Source: Acidobacteriota bacterium (GTDB lineage Bacteria; Acidobacteriota; Thermoanaerobaculia; Multivoradales; SZUA-115). From it: a stretch of DNA of 57,500 bases. The translations under genes were made by a program, and so were the position numbers. The notes under the pieces were generated by a model, which saw only the letters and a program-made list of their open reading frames with translations, did not search any database and was not told where the DNA came from. Below are positions 16,820 through 25,686 of the stretch, piece after piece. Numbering within the stretch: position 1 is the stretch's first letter; each line of letters starts with the position of its first letter. The stretch spans positions 1-57,500 of the forward strand of contig JAJRVQ010000104.1 of assembly GCA_024277255.1 (NCBI GenBank), written 5' to 3'.

Positions 16820-17824
16820 CTATGCCCGGTCGGTGGGGAAGGCGAGGACCTGACGGATGTCGTTCACCCCCGCGGCCAGCATTACCAGCCGATCGATTCC
16901 TAGCGCCACGCCGGAGCAGGCGGGCAGACCGTGTTCGAGGGCGGCGAGGAAAGGTTCATCGAGAGCCACATCGGCCTGGCCGGCCTGGCTTCGCCGTTGG
17001 CGATCGTGCTCAAACCGCCTTCGTTGTTCGCCGCCGTCGGTCAGTTCGTGGAAGCCATTGGCCAGTTCGAGGCCGGCGACGAAGAGTTCGAACCGCTCGG
17101 CGACGGCGGGCGGTCCGGGTCGCACCCGGGCCAACGCTGCCTGGCTGGCCGGGAAGTCATCGACAAAAGTGGGCCGGTCCGCTCCTAGCTGGGGCTCGAT
17201 GGCGGTGGCGAATAGGAGGTTGAGCAGGCCGTCGCGATCGAGGGCGGGCAACTCTCCGAGGTCCGTTTGCGCCGCCGCTTGCCGTAGCTCGCCGAGCGAG
17301 GAGGAGTGAGGATCGATCGCCAGGTGGCGCGCGAAGAGTTCGCCGTAGGTGATGCGTTCGGCGACCGGCGTGGCGAGGACGGCGGTGACCAGCGCCTCGA
17401 CTTCGCTGATCAGTTGATGGTGGTCCCAGCCCGGCCGGTACCACTCGAGCATGGTGAACTCGGGGTTGTGGCGGCGGCCTGTTTCACCGTCGCGAAAGGC
17501 CTTGCAGATCTGGTAGATCGGCCCGCTGCCGGCGGCGAGCAGCCGCTTCATCGCGAACTCGGGCGAGGTTTGCAGAAAGAACCGCTGGGCGGGTTGCCCA
17601 CAGTGGGTGTGGAGCGACTCGATCGCCGGCTCCGGGATGGTGCCGGCACAGAGCAGAGGTGTCTCGACTTCGAGGAGGCCGCGCTCGGCAAAGAAATGGC
17701 GCACCTTGGCCAAGACCTCGGCTCTGCACTGGAGGTTGGCCAGCGTGGCGGTGGGCCGCCATCGGGGGCCAGTCGCGGGAGTGCCGGGCTCCGGAGCGTC
17801 TGGAGATGGCGGCTGCGAGGTCAC
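16820..17824 (-). CDS. epmA: EF-P (R)-beta-lysine ligase, PoxA/GenX family
   Basis: 334 aa from the GTG at 17824; the frame continues to a GTG at 17875 inside efp, but similarity begins only around 'WRPTATLANL'. It is a class II lysyl-tRNA synthetase-like catalytic domain without an anticodon-binding domain: motif 1 ('FFAERGLLEVETPLL'), motif 2 ('IYQICKAFRDGETGRRHNPEFTMLEWY' region) and motif 3 ('GVALGIDRLVM'). EpmA activates (R)-beta-lysine and attaches it to EF-P. It lies 22 nt after efp on the same strand, with the mutase gene epmB divergent, a complete modification set. Length and motifs are normal for the family. Confidence 0.92.
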   Translation of the reverse strand: MTSQPPSPDAPEPGTPATGPRWRPTATLANLQCRAEVLAKVRHFFAERGLLEVETPLLCAGTIPEPAIESLHTHCGQPAQRFFLQTSPEFAMKRLLAAGSGPIYQICKAFRDGETGRRHNPEFTMLEWYRPGWDHHQLISEVEALVTAVLATPVAERITYGELFARHLAIDPHSSSLGELRQAAAQTDLGELPALDRDGLLNLLFATAIEPQLGADRPTFVDDFPASQAALARVRPGPPAVAERFELFVAGLELANGFHELTDGGEQRRRFEHDRQRRSQAGQADVALDEPFLAALEHGLPACSGVALGIDRLVMLAAGVNDIRQVLAFPTDRA

Positions 17825-17846
17825 GCTCAGCCCTTCGGCGCCAGCG

Positions 17847-18416
17847 CTAGTCTTTGGCGCGCGAGACGTACTCACCGGTGCGCGTATCCACCCGGATCAC
17901 TTCGCCCTCCTGGATGAACAGCGGTACTCGGACCACGGCTCCGGTTTGCAGCGTCGCCGGCTTGTTGCCGCCGCCCGAGGTGTCGCCTTTGACGCCGGGA
18001 TCGGTCTGCGTCACTTCGAGGGTGACGAACTGGGGCGGAGCGACGGAGAGCGGAATCCCGTTCCACAGAGTGACGCGGCAGATATCCTCTTCCTTCAACC
18101 ACTGGGCGGCGTCGCCCACCGCCGCTTCGCGGGCCGAATGCTGCTCGTAGCTCTCCGGCACCATGAAATGCCACTCCTCGCCGTCGGAGTAGAGATACTG
18201 CATATCGGTTTCCATCACATCGGCCGCTTCGATGGACTCGCCGGACTTGAAGGTCTTGTCGATGACCCGCCCGTTCTTGAGATTCTTGATCTTGACCCGG
18301 TTGAAGGCCTGGCCCTTGCCCGGTTTGACGAACTCGTTCACTACAATCGTGTAAGGATCGCCGTCCAAGATCACCTTGAGGCCGGTCCTGAATTGGTTGG
18401 TGGTGAAAGTTGCCAT
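17847..18416 (-). CDS. efp: Translation elongation factor P
   Basis: 189 aa, full length. Three-domain EF-P: N-terminal KOW-like domain with the modified loop '[11 protein letters not shown]', in which Lys34 is the acceptor, then OB domains ending '[15 protein letters not shown]'. EF-P rescues ribosomes stalled at polyproline; the window itself encodes a strongly proline-rich protein at 45035-46597. The ATG at 18416 follows GAGGAAA. Placement beside epmA and epmB, and a Lys at position 34, show the beta-lysylated type rather than the rhamnosylated Arg type. It is upstream of and probably co-transcribed with epmA. Confidence 0.96.
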   Translation of the reverse strand: MATFTTNQFRTGLKVILDGDPYTIVVNEFVKPGKGQAFNRVKIKNLKNGRVIDKTFKSGESIEAADVMETDMQYLYSDGEEWHFMVPESYEQHSAREAAVGDAAQWLKEEDICRVTLWNGIPLSVAPPQFVTLEVTQTDPGVKGDTSGGGNKPATLQTGAVVRVPLFIQEGEVIRVDTRTGEYVSRAKD

Positions 18417-18486
18417 CGGGTTTCCTCGCGAGGATAAGAGTGAATGCGAAATGTAGGTGGCCGGCCGGTGTCGGAGGCCGAACGGC

Positions 18487-19539
18487 ATGATACCGAAAAC
18501 TAGAGAGATAGAGGGAGCCTTGGCTCTGCCGGCGGATACTCTTGCCGCGATCCCGTGGCGGCGGGAGCTCTCTCGCGCGGTGAGTGACCCCGCCGAACTC
18601 TTGCGGCTACTGGAGCTACCACGCCGCTTGTTGCCCGCGGCAGAGGAGGCCGCACGCCGCTTTCCGTTGCGGGTTCCGCGTGGTTTCATTGCCCGCATGC
18701 GGCGGGGTGATCCGTGCGATCCGCTGCTGCAACAGGTTCTTCCCCTTGGTCGAGAACTGGTTGAGGTGGCTGGCTTTGTGGGTGACCCGGTCGGTGATCT
18801 GCAGGCGGCCGCACGGCCGGCCTTGTTGCACAAGTACCAGGGCAGGGCGCTGTTGATCGTCGCCGGCGGCTGCGCGGTGAATTGTCGCTATTGTTTTCGC
18901 CGCGAGTTTCCCTACGCCGACCACTCGTTGAACGGCGTGGCCAGGCGGGAGGCGCTGCGCTATCTGGCCGCCGACCCGACGCTGAGCGAGGTGATTCTCT
19001 CCGGCGGCGATCCTCTGCTGTGGGACGACGTTCGGCTGGCCGAACTGGTCGAGGAACTGGCGCGGATTCCTCACTTGCGCCGCCTGCGCATCCACACCCG
19101 GCTGCCGATCGTCCTGCCCGAGCGGCTGGATGGACCGCTACTCGACTGGCTGAACGGTAGCCGTCTGCGGCCGGTGATGGTGGTCCATGCCAACCATCCG
19201 CGGGAGATCGATGGCGCGGTGGCCTCGAGGCTCGAACGGTTGCGCGACGGCGGAGTGACCTTGCTCAATCAAGCGGTACTCCTGGCCGGGATCAACGACT
19301 CGGCGGCGGTCTTGACCGAGTTGTCGGAGAGGCTGTTCGCGGCCGGCGTGTTGCCCTACTACCTCCATATGCTGGATCGGGTTCGCGGTGCCGCCCACTT
19401 CGAGGTCGGGCGCCGGGAGGCAGGCCGGATCGTCCGCCAGCTGGCCGAGCGACTGCCCGGTTATCTGGTTCCGAAGCTGGTGCGCGAGCAAGTTGGGGCG
19501 AGTGCCAAGGTGCCGGTCGAGTTACAGTGCCCGGCGTAA
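18487..19539 (+). CDS. epmB: EF-P lysine 2,3-aminomutase (radical SAM)
   Basis: 350 aa from ATG 18487 (GGAGG upstream). Radical SAM motif CAVNCRYC (CX3CX2C) followed by 'FRREFPYAD', the characteristic EpmB/KamA context. 'GGDPLL' and '[13 protein letters not shown]' are further family signatures, and PLP Lys lies near the '[10 protein letters not shown]' C-terminus. The N-terminal '[18 protein letters not shown]' matches short EpmB proteins rather than longer fermentative lysine aminomutases. It converts (S)-alpha-lysine to (R)-beta-lysine for EpmA. It is divergent from efp, with about 70 nt between the two starts holding both promoters. Confidence 0.92.
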   Translation: MIPKTREIEGALALPADTLAAIPWRRELSRAVSDPAELLRLLELPRRLLPAAEEAARRFPLRVPRGFIARMRRGDPCDPLLQQVLPLGRELVEVAGFVGDPVGDLQAAARPALLHKYQGRALLIVAGGCAVNCRYCFRREFPYADHSLNGVARREALRYLAADPTLSEVILSGGDPLLWDDVRLAELVEELARIPHLRRLRIHTRLPIVLPERLDGPLLDWLNGSRLRPVMVVHANHPREIDGAVASRLERLRDGGVTLLNQAVLLAGINDSAAVLTELSERLFAAGVLPYYLHMLDRVRGAAHFEVGRREAGRIVRQLAERLPGYLVPKLVREQVGASAKVPVELQCPA

Positions 19540-19620
19540 CCTTCACTCCTCGCGGCTCGTTATTCGACACAGATGGGTGTGATGGCGACACGGAGACGCG
19601 ACGTGATTAGGAGAGGCACA

Positions 19621-19641
19621 GTGAAGTTGGAGGCACCGTGA
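19621..19641 (+). CDS. Six-codon overlapping mini-ORF before the MMPL gene
   Basis: An 18-nt block with a purine-rich ribosome site and a GTG-AAG-TTG start is almost exactly duplicated: GAGAGGCACAGTGAAGTTG, then GAGGCACCGTGAAGTTG. The first copy encodes only M-K-L-E-A-P and its TGA (19639-19641) overlaps the GTG (19638) that opens the MMPL gene. It may act as a coupling leader or may just be a recent tandem duplication. No peptide function is claimed. Confidence 0.3.
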   Translation: MKLEAP

Positions 19642-21749
19642 AGTTGAAGTGGTTGTTGGTCACTCTAGCCGCCCTCGCGGTGACCGCCGTGCTGGTCGGG
19701 GTCGATCTTTCGCCGAAGGTCGAGAGTGACTTCTTCTTCTCTACCGACGACCCTCAGTTGGCGACCTCGAGCGAGATCGAGGGCCTCTTTCCATCCAATC
19801 CGCAGCTCTTCTTGCGGGCGGCGGGAGAGGTCCACTCCGCCGACTACTTGGCTTCCGTCGCCGCCTTGACCCAGAGCTTGCAGGAGCTTCCGGGAGTCAG
19901 CGGTGTGTACAGCCTGACTTCCGGGCCATCGACGCCGCAAGCAGCTTTCAGCAGCCCGTTCTGGAGCCGCCTCTTGGTGGCGCAGACGGCCGAGGGTACG
20001 GACCCCACGGCGACCAATCTGGTGGTGTCGTTGAACGCAGAGGGCACGCCCGATGCGGTCAGGGCGGTCGAGAGGCAGGTCGCCGCGGCGGGTTCGCCCC
20101 TAGTCGCGGGCGGGGTCGAGATGTCCGGCGTGCCCTACGTGGTGGAGTTGGTGCGCCGCTACCTGCTGCGCGACCTGAAAATCTTCAGCGCGGTGGCGAT
20201 CATCCTCTTTGGGTTGATGGTCGGTCTGCTCTTTCGCTCGCCGTGGATCGTGGCGGGCACGCTGGCCACCTGCCTGGTGGCCTGTGCCGCGACGCTGGCG
20301 ATTCTCGCCTTCTTCGCCGTTCCGATCGGTGTGTTGACGGCCAATCTGGTGACCATCGTCTTCGTGCTGACCCTGTCGCATATCGTCTTCTTGACCTCGA
20401 ACTGGCGGCGGATTGCCGCCGGCCAGCAGGGTGGTCCAGCGGTCAAAGCAGCGATTCTGCGCACCTTCGAAGCCTCTTTCTGGAGCATGGCGACCACCTT
20501 CCTGGGCTTCCTCAGTCTGCTCTTTGCCGCCGCCAAGCCGATGCGTGAGCTGGGAATCTCCGGCGCGGTGGGGGCGTTGACCGCGATCGTTCTCGCGTAC
20601 GGGCTTTACCCGCTCTTTCTGCGCGGCTTGCAGCCGGCCGCGGCGACGAGCCGGGCGGCCGAGCCTCCCTCGGCGGCGGAGCCGTCCGCCGCAGGTCGTC
20701 GCCTCGCCATCGCCGTGGTGGCTCTCTGCCTCCTCGCCGGCCTCGGCGCCGGGCGGCTGAGTACCGATCCCGGCTTGTTGTCCTTCTTCAAGCCGGGCAG
20801 TGAGCTGCGCCAGGGGCTCGAAGCGATCGATCGAGATGGGGGGTCGAGCCCGCTTTCGATCGTTGTCGCCGATCCCGCGGGCGGGAGGCTCGACAGCCAA
20901 GAGATCGTGGCCAAACTCGACGCCTTGCAGGCGGCGTTCGAGGCCGAGCCGGCGACCGGCGTGGTTCTCTCGGTCTCACCGCTGCTCGCCGAGGCGCGGG
21001 CCAGCTCGCCGTTCGCCGCCTTGCTCCCGGCGCGGGGGTTGCTGGATTTGTTGTCCGGGCCAGCCTTCCAGGGGGCCGCTCTCGCCTTCGTCACCCCCGA
21101 GCGTACACAGGCTAACTTCATGCTGCGCATGCGCGAGGCCGATCGCGCGGAGCGGCGCGAGGAGGTGGTCGATCGGCTGACGGAGGCGGTTCACGCGGCT
21201 GGCTTGGAGCCGGTTCTGGTGGGAGGGCTCTACGAGTTGCAGGGCAAGCTGTCGAGCTTGGTGGCGCGCAGTCTCGCCACCGGGCTGGGCGGGCTGTTGC
21301 TGCTCTTCGTTCTTATCGCGGCCCGCGTTTCACGGCGGCTTCGAACCACCCTGGTGATGGTCGCCGGTCTGATCTTGATCCCGCTCTTTCTCCTCGGTGC
21401 GATGGGCTGGCTACGACTGCCGCTCGACATCATCTCGTCGCCGGCCGCCAACATCGCCATCGCCCTCGGGGTGGACTCGATGATCCACCTGGCCACCGCC
21501 GTGCGGCGCCATCGGTTGGCCGGTCTGTCGGTGGCGGCTGCCTGGGCCCAGGGACGCCGGGAGATGTTGCGGCCGGTGCTCGGTGCCACCCTGGTGGTGG
21601 CCAGCGGCTTCGGCATCTTTGCCCTGTCGAGCTTCCCGCCGACCCAGCGCTTCGGCGTCGCCGTGGTGCTCGGTACGCTGGCCGCGGCGGCGGTGACTTT
21701 GACCGTTCTGCCGTGGGGAGCCTCTAAAGGCAGAGCGCTCGAAAGCTAG
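19638..21749 (+). CDS. MMPL/RND-family membrane transporter
   Basis: 703 aa. GTG at 19638 with GGAGG five nt upstream. RND-like layout in two halves: one N-terminal membrane helix, a large periplasmic loop (about residues 25-170), five helices (about 175-330), a cytoplasmic linker rich in Ala/Pro, a sixth helix, a second periplasmic loop (about 375-530) and five more helices to the end. 'GVDSMIHL' and 'ATTFLGFLSLLFA' are typical of MMPL/HpnN-type exporters of lipids or hopanoids. No adaptor or outer-membrane factor is adjacent. Substrate unknown. Confidence 0.85.
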   Translation: MKLKWLLVTLAALAVTAVLVGVDLSPKVESDFFFSTDDPQLATSSEIEGLFPSNPQLFLRAAGEVHSADYLASVAALTQSLQELPGVSGVYSLTSGPSTPQAAFSSPFWSRLLVAQTAEGTDPTATNLVVSLNAEGTPDAVRAVERQVAAAGSPLVAGGVEMSGVPYVVELVRRYLLRDLKIFSAVAIILFGLMVGLLFRSPWIVAGTLATCLVACAATLAILAFFAVPIGVLTANLVTIVFVLTLSHIVFLTSNWRRIAAGQQGGPAVKAAILRTFEASFWSMATTFLGFLSLLFAAAKPMRELGISGAVGALTAIVLAYGLYPLFLRGLQPAAATSRAAEPPSAAEPSAAGRRLAIAVVALCLLAGLGAGRLSTDPGLLSFFKPGSELRQGLEAIDRDGGSSPLSIVVADPAGGRLDSQEIVAKLDALQAAFEAEPATGVVLSVSPLLAEARASSPFAALLPARGLLDLLSGPAFQGAALAFVTPERTQANFMLRMREADRAERREEVVDRLTEAVHAAGLEPVLVGGLYELQGKLSSLVARSLATGLGGLLLLFVLIAARVSRRLRTTLVMVAGLILIPLFLLGAMGWLRLPLDIISSPAANIAIALGVDSMIHLATAVRRHRLAGLSVAAAWAQGRREMLRPVLGATLVVASGFGIFALSSFPPTQRFGVAVVLGTLAAAAVTLTVLPWGASKGRALES

Positions 21750-22120
21750 TCGCTGGATCTCACCAGGAAGGTCTCGTCACCGACCACTTGCGGGTCGAGG
21801 GAGAACTCGTAGAGTTCCAGACCGCCGAACAGGACGCGGACCTGCTCAAAGCCGGCCGCCTGTAGCTGGCGGGCGATGGGGATCGCTTCGTTGCCGTCGT
21901 GGTCGAAGAAGACGACCTGCCGATCGTCGCTGGGCTCCCAACCCTCGCCCTGCCAGCGCTCGGCTCCCGCCAAGCTGAGTTCTCCGGGGGTGGAGCGGAC
22001 ATCGATCAGCCGCACCTGCTGCCCCTTCTTCAGCCGGCGAAAGAGGATGAAGGGTGAGATTTCGAGCGCCGGTTCGAACTGGACGACCGGCTTTTGGTCC
22101 GGCCGCAGATAGGTAGGCAT
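21746..22120 (-). CDS. Rhodanese-like domain protein lacking the catalytic Cys
   Basis: 124 aa, single rhodanese-like fold with 'VRLIDVRSTPGELSLAGAERW' and a C-terminal 'FGGLELYEFSLDP'. At the active-site loop the sequence is 'VVFFDHDGNEAIPIARQL', where active members have C-R-x-G; Asp replaces Cys, and there is no Cys anywhere in the protein. It cannot be a sulfurtransferase and is probably a binding or regulatory version. It lies 12 nt after the DUF1015 gene on the same strand and overlaps the MMPL stop by four bases on the other strand. Confidence 0.7.
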   Translation of the reverse strand: MPTYLRPDQKPVVQFEPALEISPFILFRRLKKGQQVRLIDVRSTPGELSLAGAERWQGEGWEPSDDRQVVFFDHDGNEAIPIARQLQAAGFEQVRVLFGGLELYEFSLDPQVVGDETFLVRSSD

Positions 22121-22132
22121 CGCAGGGCCGAC

Positions 22133-23383
22133 TCAGGCGATCCGCGAGCCGTGATCGGCCCACACCAGGCCGGAAACCAACTTGGGGAGGAAGCGGGTCG
22201 CCTTGGGCGGCAGCATGTCGCCGTGAGCGATGGCGGCGGCGAACTGGTGGGGCGACATCGGCGGCAGGGCGAACCCTACCGCCAGATCTCCGGCCGTCAG
22301 CTGCTCGCTCAGTTGCGCCGGGTCGGAGCGGTAGACGACGGTGCCGTCGGTGGCCGCGGAAGCGCTGAGACCGAGAGCCGGAAAGACCATCCCGTGGAGC
22401 AGCGAAACGGTGAGACTCTTGGCGCTGTCGGGGATCGCCTCCCCGGCCCGGGTTGGATCGAGCTGCCAGATCTCGGGCAGCCGGCCGACTTTCCACACGC
22501 CGAGCGCCGGCTGCGGGGCGACGGCGACGGCGGCCGCCAGTTCGCTCATGTCCTGGGCGTCGACCGGGCGAGTCTCCACCACCAGGTGGGCCGCGGCTGA
22601 AATGTCGATCGGCCGGCGCAGCGCCCGGTGGATCGGATCGATGGTCAGACCGGGCGAGGAGAGGCTGGTGATCACCGCCATCTTGGCGTTGGCCGCGGTC
22701 ACCTCGGCGGTACCTTCGGCGGCGCCCGACCTTTCGGCGTAGAGGCGAGCCGTCTTGTAACGGTGGTGGCCATCGGCGATGGCGACCGGCAGAGGGGCCA
22801 GCAGCTCCTGGTAGCGGGAAATGCGCTCGGGGTCGCTCACCCGATAGAGCCGATGACGATGGCCGCCGGCGTCGGTGTGCTCGGCCAGCGGCTCGGCTCC
22901 GTCGAGGTCGTGGCCGATCAGGGCCTCCAGTCGCCCTTCGTCTTGCGACAGGAAGAAGACCGGTTCGAGGTCGATCCGGGTCGCCTCCAGTAGGGCGACA
23001 CGATCGGCCAGCGGCTTGGCCAGCGTCTCCTCGTGGGGGCGGATGATGCCGGCATCGGGGGCTTCGAGCCCCGCCAGACCGCAGATTCCCAGCCGCTGGC
23101 CGCCGCCGGCAAGCTCGGTCGAGCAGATGTACAGGCTCGGCTCTTCGTCGCGGGTCAAGATGCCGTCGCTCATCCAGGAGCTGTGCAGCCGGGCGGCGGT
23201 ACCGTACGCGTCGCCGCCGGCGTCGGCGAGAGGCTTGGTCAGATGGCTGAACTGGTGGGAGGAAAGCGCGTGCAGTTGATCGCGGGCGGCGTCATCCAGC
23301 TGGTCGTACGGGGGTGCCGCCAGCGGGTCGATCTCGGCGCTGGGGCGGTTGTAGCGAATGCCTTGAAAGGCGTAGAGGCGCAT
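22133..23383 (-). CDS. DUF1015 family protein
   Basis: 416 aa from the minus-strand ATG at 23383 (AGGAG upstream), where the typical 'MRLYAFQGIRYN' start lies. Family signatures 'LAAPPYDQL', 'RPHEETL', 'PVAIADGHHRYKTA' and a C-terminal 'KATRFLPKLVSGLVW' are all present, so the gene is intact. DUF1015 includes the SbnI-type serine kinases, but most members have no proven function; a small-molecule kinase role is a guess. It lies 145 nt downstream of the DUF3179 gene and 12 nt before the rhodanese-like gene. Confidence 0.85.
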   Translation of the reverse strand: MRLYAFQGIRYNRPSAEIDPLAAPPYDQLDDAARDQLHALSSHQFSHLTKPLADAGGDAYGTAARLHSSWMSDGILTRDEEPSLYICSTELAGGGQRLGICGLAGLEAPDAGIIRPHEETLAKPLADRVALLEATRIDLEPVFFLSQDEGRLEALIGHDLDGAEPLAEHTDAGGHRHRLYRVSDPERISRYQELLAPLPVAIADGHHRYKTARLYAERSGAAEGTAEVTAANAKMAVITSLSSPGLTIDPIHRALRRPIDISAAAHLVVETRPVDAQDMSELAAAVAVAPQPALGVWKVGRLPEIWQLDPTRAGEAIPDSAKSLTVSLLHGMVFPALGLSASAATDGTVVYRSDPAQLSEQLTAGDLAVGFALPPMSPHQFAAAIAHGDMLPPKATRFLPKLVSGLVWADHGSRIA

Positions 23384-23528
23384 GGCTGGCTCCTGGTCGA
23401 AAGGCTCCTCGAAGGTCGGGAGACGATTGTATCCGGGATGCGATGCCACGGGCCGGATCTTGGCCGGAGGAAGGTTCGCCGGGGCGACCGTGAAGATCGT
23501 CCCGGCGCACTACGAGCAGGACGGTCGC

Positions 23529-24578
23529 TTACTGAGTCAGGATCTTGGTGTCGGGGTTGGCCATGCTCCAGTTGAACCAGAAAGTGTCGAAACCATCCAA
23601 CCGCTCGACCTTGGCGCCCTCGCCGCCGACGAAACGGCCGGCTTCGGCGTCGAAGACGGCACCGGAGGCGATGTCGAGCCAGCGCTCACCGTCGCGTTTG
23701 AAACCATCGCCGACAAAGGCAAAGGTCGAGTAGAAGATCTCGACACCGGCGGGGCGATAGAGGAAGAGCTGGCGATCCCCTAGCTGGACAACACCGCCGT
23801 CTTCAAAGGCGGAGAAGGGTACGGCGTAGGGTTTTCCTTGCCGGTGAAACGAGTAGATCGGCTGCTTGGTGGGCAGCCGGGTGTCGGTCGATTCGACACC
23901 GCGAAAACCGGAGTCCGAGCGGAAATAGTTGTCGTAGGGGTTGTTGTCATCATGCTCGACACCCTCGACCGAGAGCACCAGAGTGTTGGGATGGTCGGCC
24001 ACCCAGTCTTTCCATTGGACCTTTTCGCCCAGGGGGAGTTCGCGCAAGGCGGTGCCTTTGAACTCACCTGCCAGCGAATCGCCGCTCATGATCGACCAGT
24101 AGCTGTCGGTCTCTTTGTCTTGCATGATCAGCGAGGCGTGAATCAGCCCGCCCGAAGCCTCGAAGCGCAGTTCTTTATCGTTGTATTCGCGGCCGTACAC
24201 GACGGCCGTATTGGCCAGCGGTCACCACACCGCGGCAAAGGACCGCTCTCCGATCTTGTCGTTGATCACCTCGTGGTGGTTGAGCAGATTGAGGCTGTAG
24301 GCCTTGGCCACGCCGTCGATCTCGACGCCGAGCACCCAGGCCTCGTCGGAGATCTTCGCCTCTTTGGCCGAGACGAACTGCGGTTCGTCCACCGAGGCGA
24401 TCATGCCGCGAGGAATCAGCTGCTTGAAGGTGTCGGGCAGGTCGGGGTGCGGCTCGGGGAGCTGGGGCTTCTCTGCGGCGCGCGCCCCACCGGCCCAAGA
24501 AAGGGCGGCCAACAGCGCTAGCGCAGTGGTGGCCACCGTGGTCCCGGGACGGCCCCAGCCTCGGTCAGATCGAATCAT
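23529..24578 (-). CDS. DUF3179 exported protein with in-frame TGA at the conserved Cys: candidate selenoprotein
   Basis: 349 aa if TGA (24224-24222) encodes Sec119. Residues 1-35 form a signal peptide (…AGGARAAEK), so it acts outside the cytoplasm. Family blocks run in order on both sides of the TGA: 'VLGVEIDGVAKAYSLNLLNHHEVIND' before; 'PLANTAVVYGRE', 'ASGGLIHASLIMQDKETDSYW' and 'WVADHPNTLVLS' after. In DUF3179 (PF11376) proteins the residue before PL is the conserved Cys ('VTYCPL'); here it is TGA within 'AVW-U-PLANT'. No frameshift is needed, 230 codons stay open, and a 7-bp hairpin starts 14 nt after TGA. There is no other Cys in the protein. Its start overlaps the APH-type kinase gene by 14 nt. 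Alternative: a single nonsense mutation of TGC/TGT, making it a pseudogene. Confidence 0.75.
24190..24208 (-). promoter_or_regulatory. Putative bSECIS hairpin of the DUF3179 gene
   Basis: On the minus strand, 13 nt after the TGA, CGGCCGT pairs perfectly with ACGGCCG (7 bp) around a 5-nt loop CGTGT. Stem length, loop size and distance nearly copy the fdhA element (7 bp, 5 nt, 11 nt). The loop keeps a GU but not GGUCU, and no lower stem is evident, so SelB binding is a prediction. Confidence 0.55.
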
Positions 24579-25686
24579 CGGTTGTCTCCCATTTGGTTGT
24601 GGATCCTGAGCAGTCTACTGCGCGTTCGTCCGGAGTACGGCGCTGGTCGGGCGAGGGATTGCAACCACCGGGGGCGAAGCCGCAAGCGATGCGGAAAACC
24701 TCTTCAGCCTGCCGCGGTGAAACGGCGCGCAATCGGCGCATCAGGGGCCAGATTGCCGGTGAGCTGATGCCGACATGGGGGTTGTCCGGCTCGCGGCGGC
24801 GCTCGCGCGCACCTAGGATCACGCTGACGGTGAGCCGGGCGCACAGCAGGGGGAAGAGAAGGGCTACCTCCTCCTCGTCGAGAGCCACTTCGCCATGGTA
24901 GCCGGCGATGAGGCGGCTGCCGGTAGCCAAGGGGTCTTCCTGTCCGATCATGGCGTAGGCGGCGGCGATCGCCGGATCGCAGACCAGACTGCTCTTCACC
25001 ACATCGCCAAAATCGATGAAGCCGGCGAGATCGCCGTGCTCATCGACCAGAACGTTGTGGATGTTGGCGTCGCTGTGGATCACGCTCTGGCGCAGCCCGG
25101 CCAGTCGCGGCTCGGCGAGGGTGCGAAATTGCAGCAGAAAGTACTCGGCGAGGGCTCGATGATCGCGGCGGGGAATGGTCGCGATGTGCTCGCCGGCTTG
25201 GGCGGCGTGGCGCAGGTCCCATTCGAACCGGCGCTCGGCGGAGGGATCGTCAAAGCTGGCCAGGGCTTTGTCCAGCTTGCCCAGCGCTCGGCCAAGAGTC
25301 GACAAGAGTTCCGGCCGGTACTGGTCCAATTCGGCCATCTGGCGACCGGCGACGAAGGTCAGCCGGCGTATCACGCACGGTGTGGCTGCATCGTCGACGA
25401 CTTCCACCAGCGATGAACCGCCGGAGGCCGGGCAAACCCGCGGCAGCTGGAATTCCACCGGCTGCCGTTGCAAGTGGATCAGTACAGAATTCTGCAGCTC
25501 GACCGCTGGGCGCTGGTCGGCGGTGGAAACCTTCAGGATCGAGCGGTTGCCGGAAGAGTCTTCGAGCAGGAAGTTGCGGTCGTCATACGAGGGCAACTCA
25601 CGGGCGGTGGCCCTCAGACCATAGTGATCCGCGGCCAGTTGGCGAGCGCTTTGTGGGCTGACCTGCGGCCGGCGAGGCTGGGTCAT
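24565..25686 (-). CDS. Aminoglycoside phosphotransferase-fold small-molecule kinase (hydroxylysine kinase-like)
   Basis: 373 aa. APH/choline-kinase fold: ATP-binding N-lobe ('NFLLEDSSGNRSILKVS'), catalytic 'VIHSDANIHNVLVDEHG' (HxDxxxxN) and metal-binding 'GFIDFGDVV' (the DFG-like Asp). The text between and the 'SLVCDPAIAAAYAM' block resemble the kinase domain found in hydroxylysine kinase and in class III aminotransferase fusions. Substrate probably an amino alcohol or amino acid; not certain. It overlaps mocA upstream by 4 nt and the DUF3179 gene downstream by 14 nt, so the three are one translational unit. The last 30 residues (Pro/Arg/Thr-rich) are outside the domain. Confidence 0.75.
   Translation of the reverse strand: MTQPRRPQVSPQSARQLAADHYGLRATARELPSYDDRNFLLEDSSGNRSILKVSTADQRPAVELQNSVLIHLQRQPVEFQLPRVCPASGGSSLVEVVDDAATPCVIRRLTFVAGRQMAELDQYRPELLSTLGRALGKLDKALASFDDPSAERRFEWDLRHAAQAGEHIATIPRRDHRALAEYFLLQFRTLAEPRLAGLRQSVIHSDANIHNVLVDEHGDLAGFIDFGDVVKSSLVCDPAIAAAYAMIGQEDPLATGSRLIAGYHGEVALDEEEVALLFPLLCARLTVSVILGARERRREPDNPHVGISSPAIWPLMRRLRAVSPRQAEEVFRIACGFAPGGCNPSPDQRRTPDERAVDCSGSTTKWETTDDSI

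Noticed and set aside
23529..24200. DUF3179 C-terminal half as an independent gene starting at a Met after the TGA
   Set aside because: It would begin inside the conserved 'PLANTAVVYGRE' block and lack the signal peptide. No ribosome site precedes it. It is better read as the continuation across TGA, or as a pseudogene if Sec is refuted.
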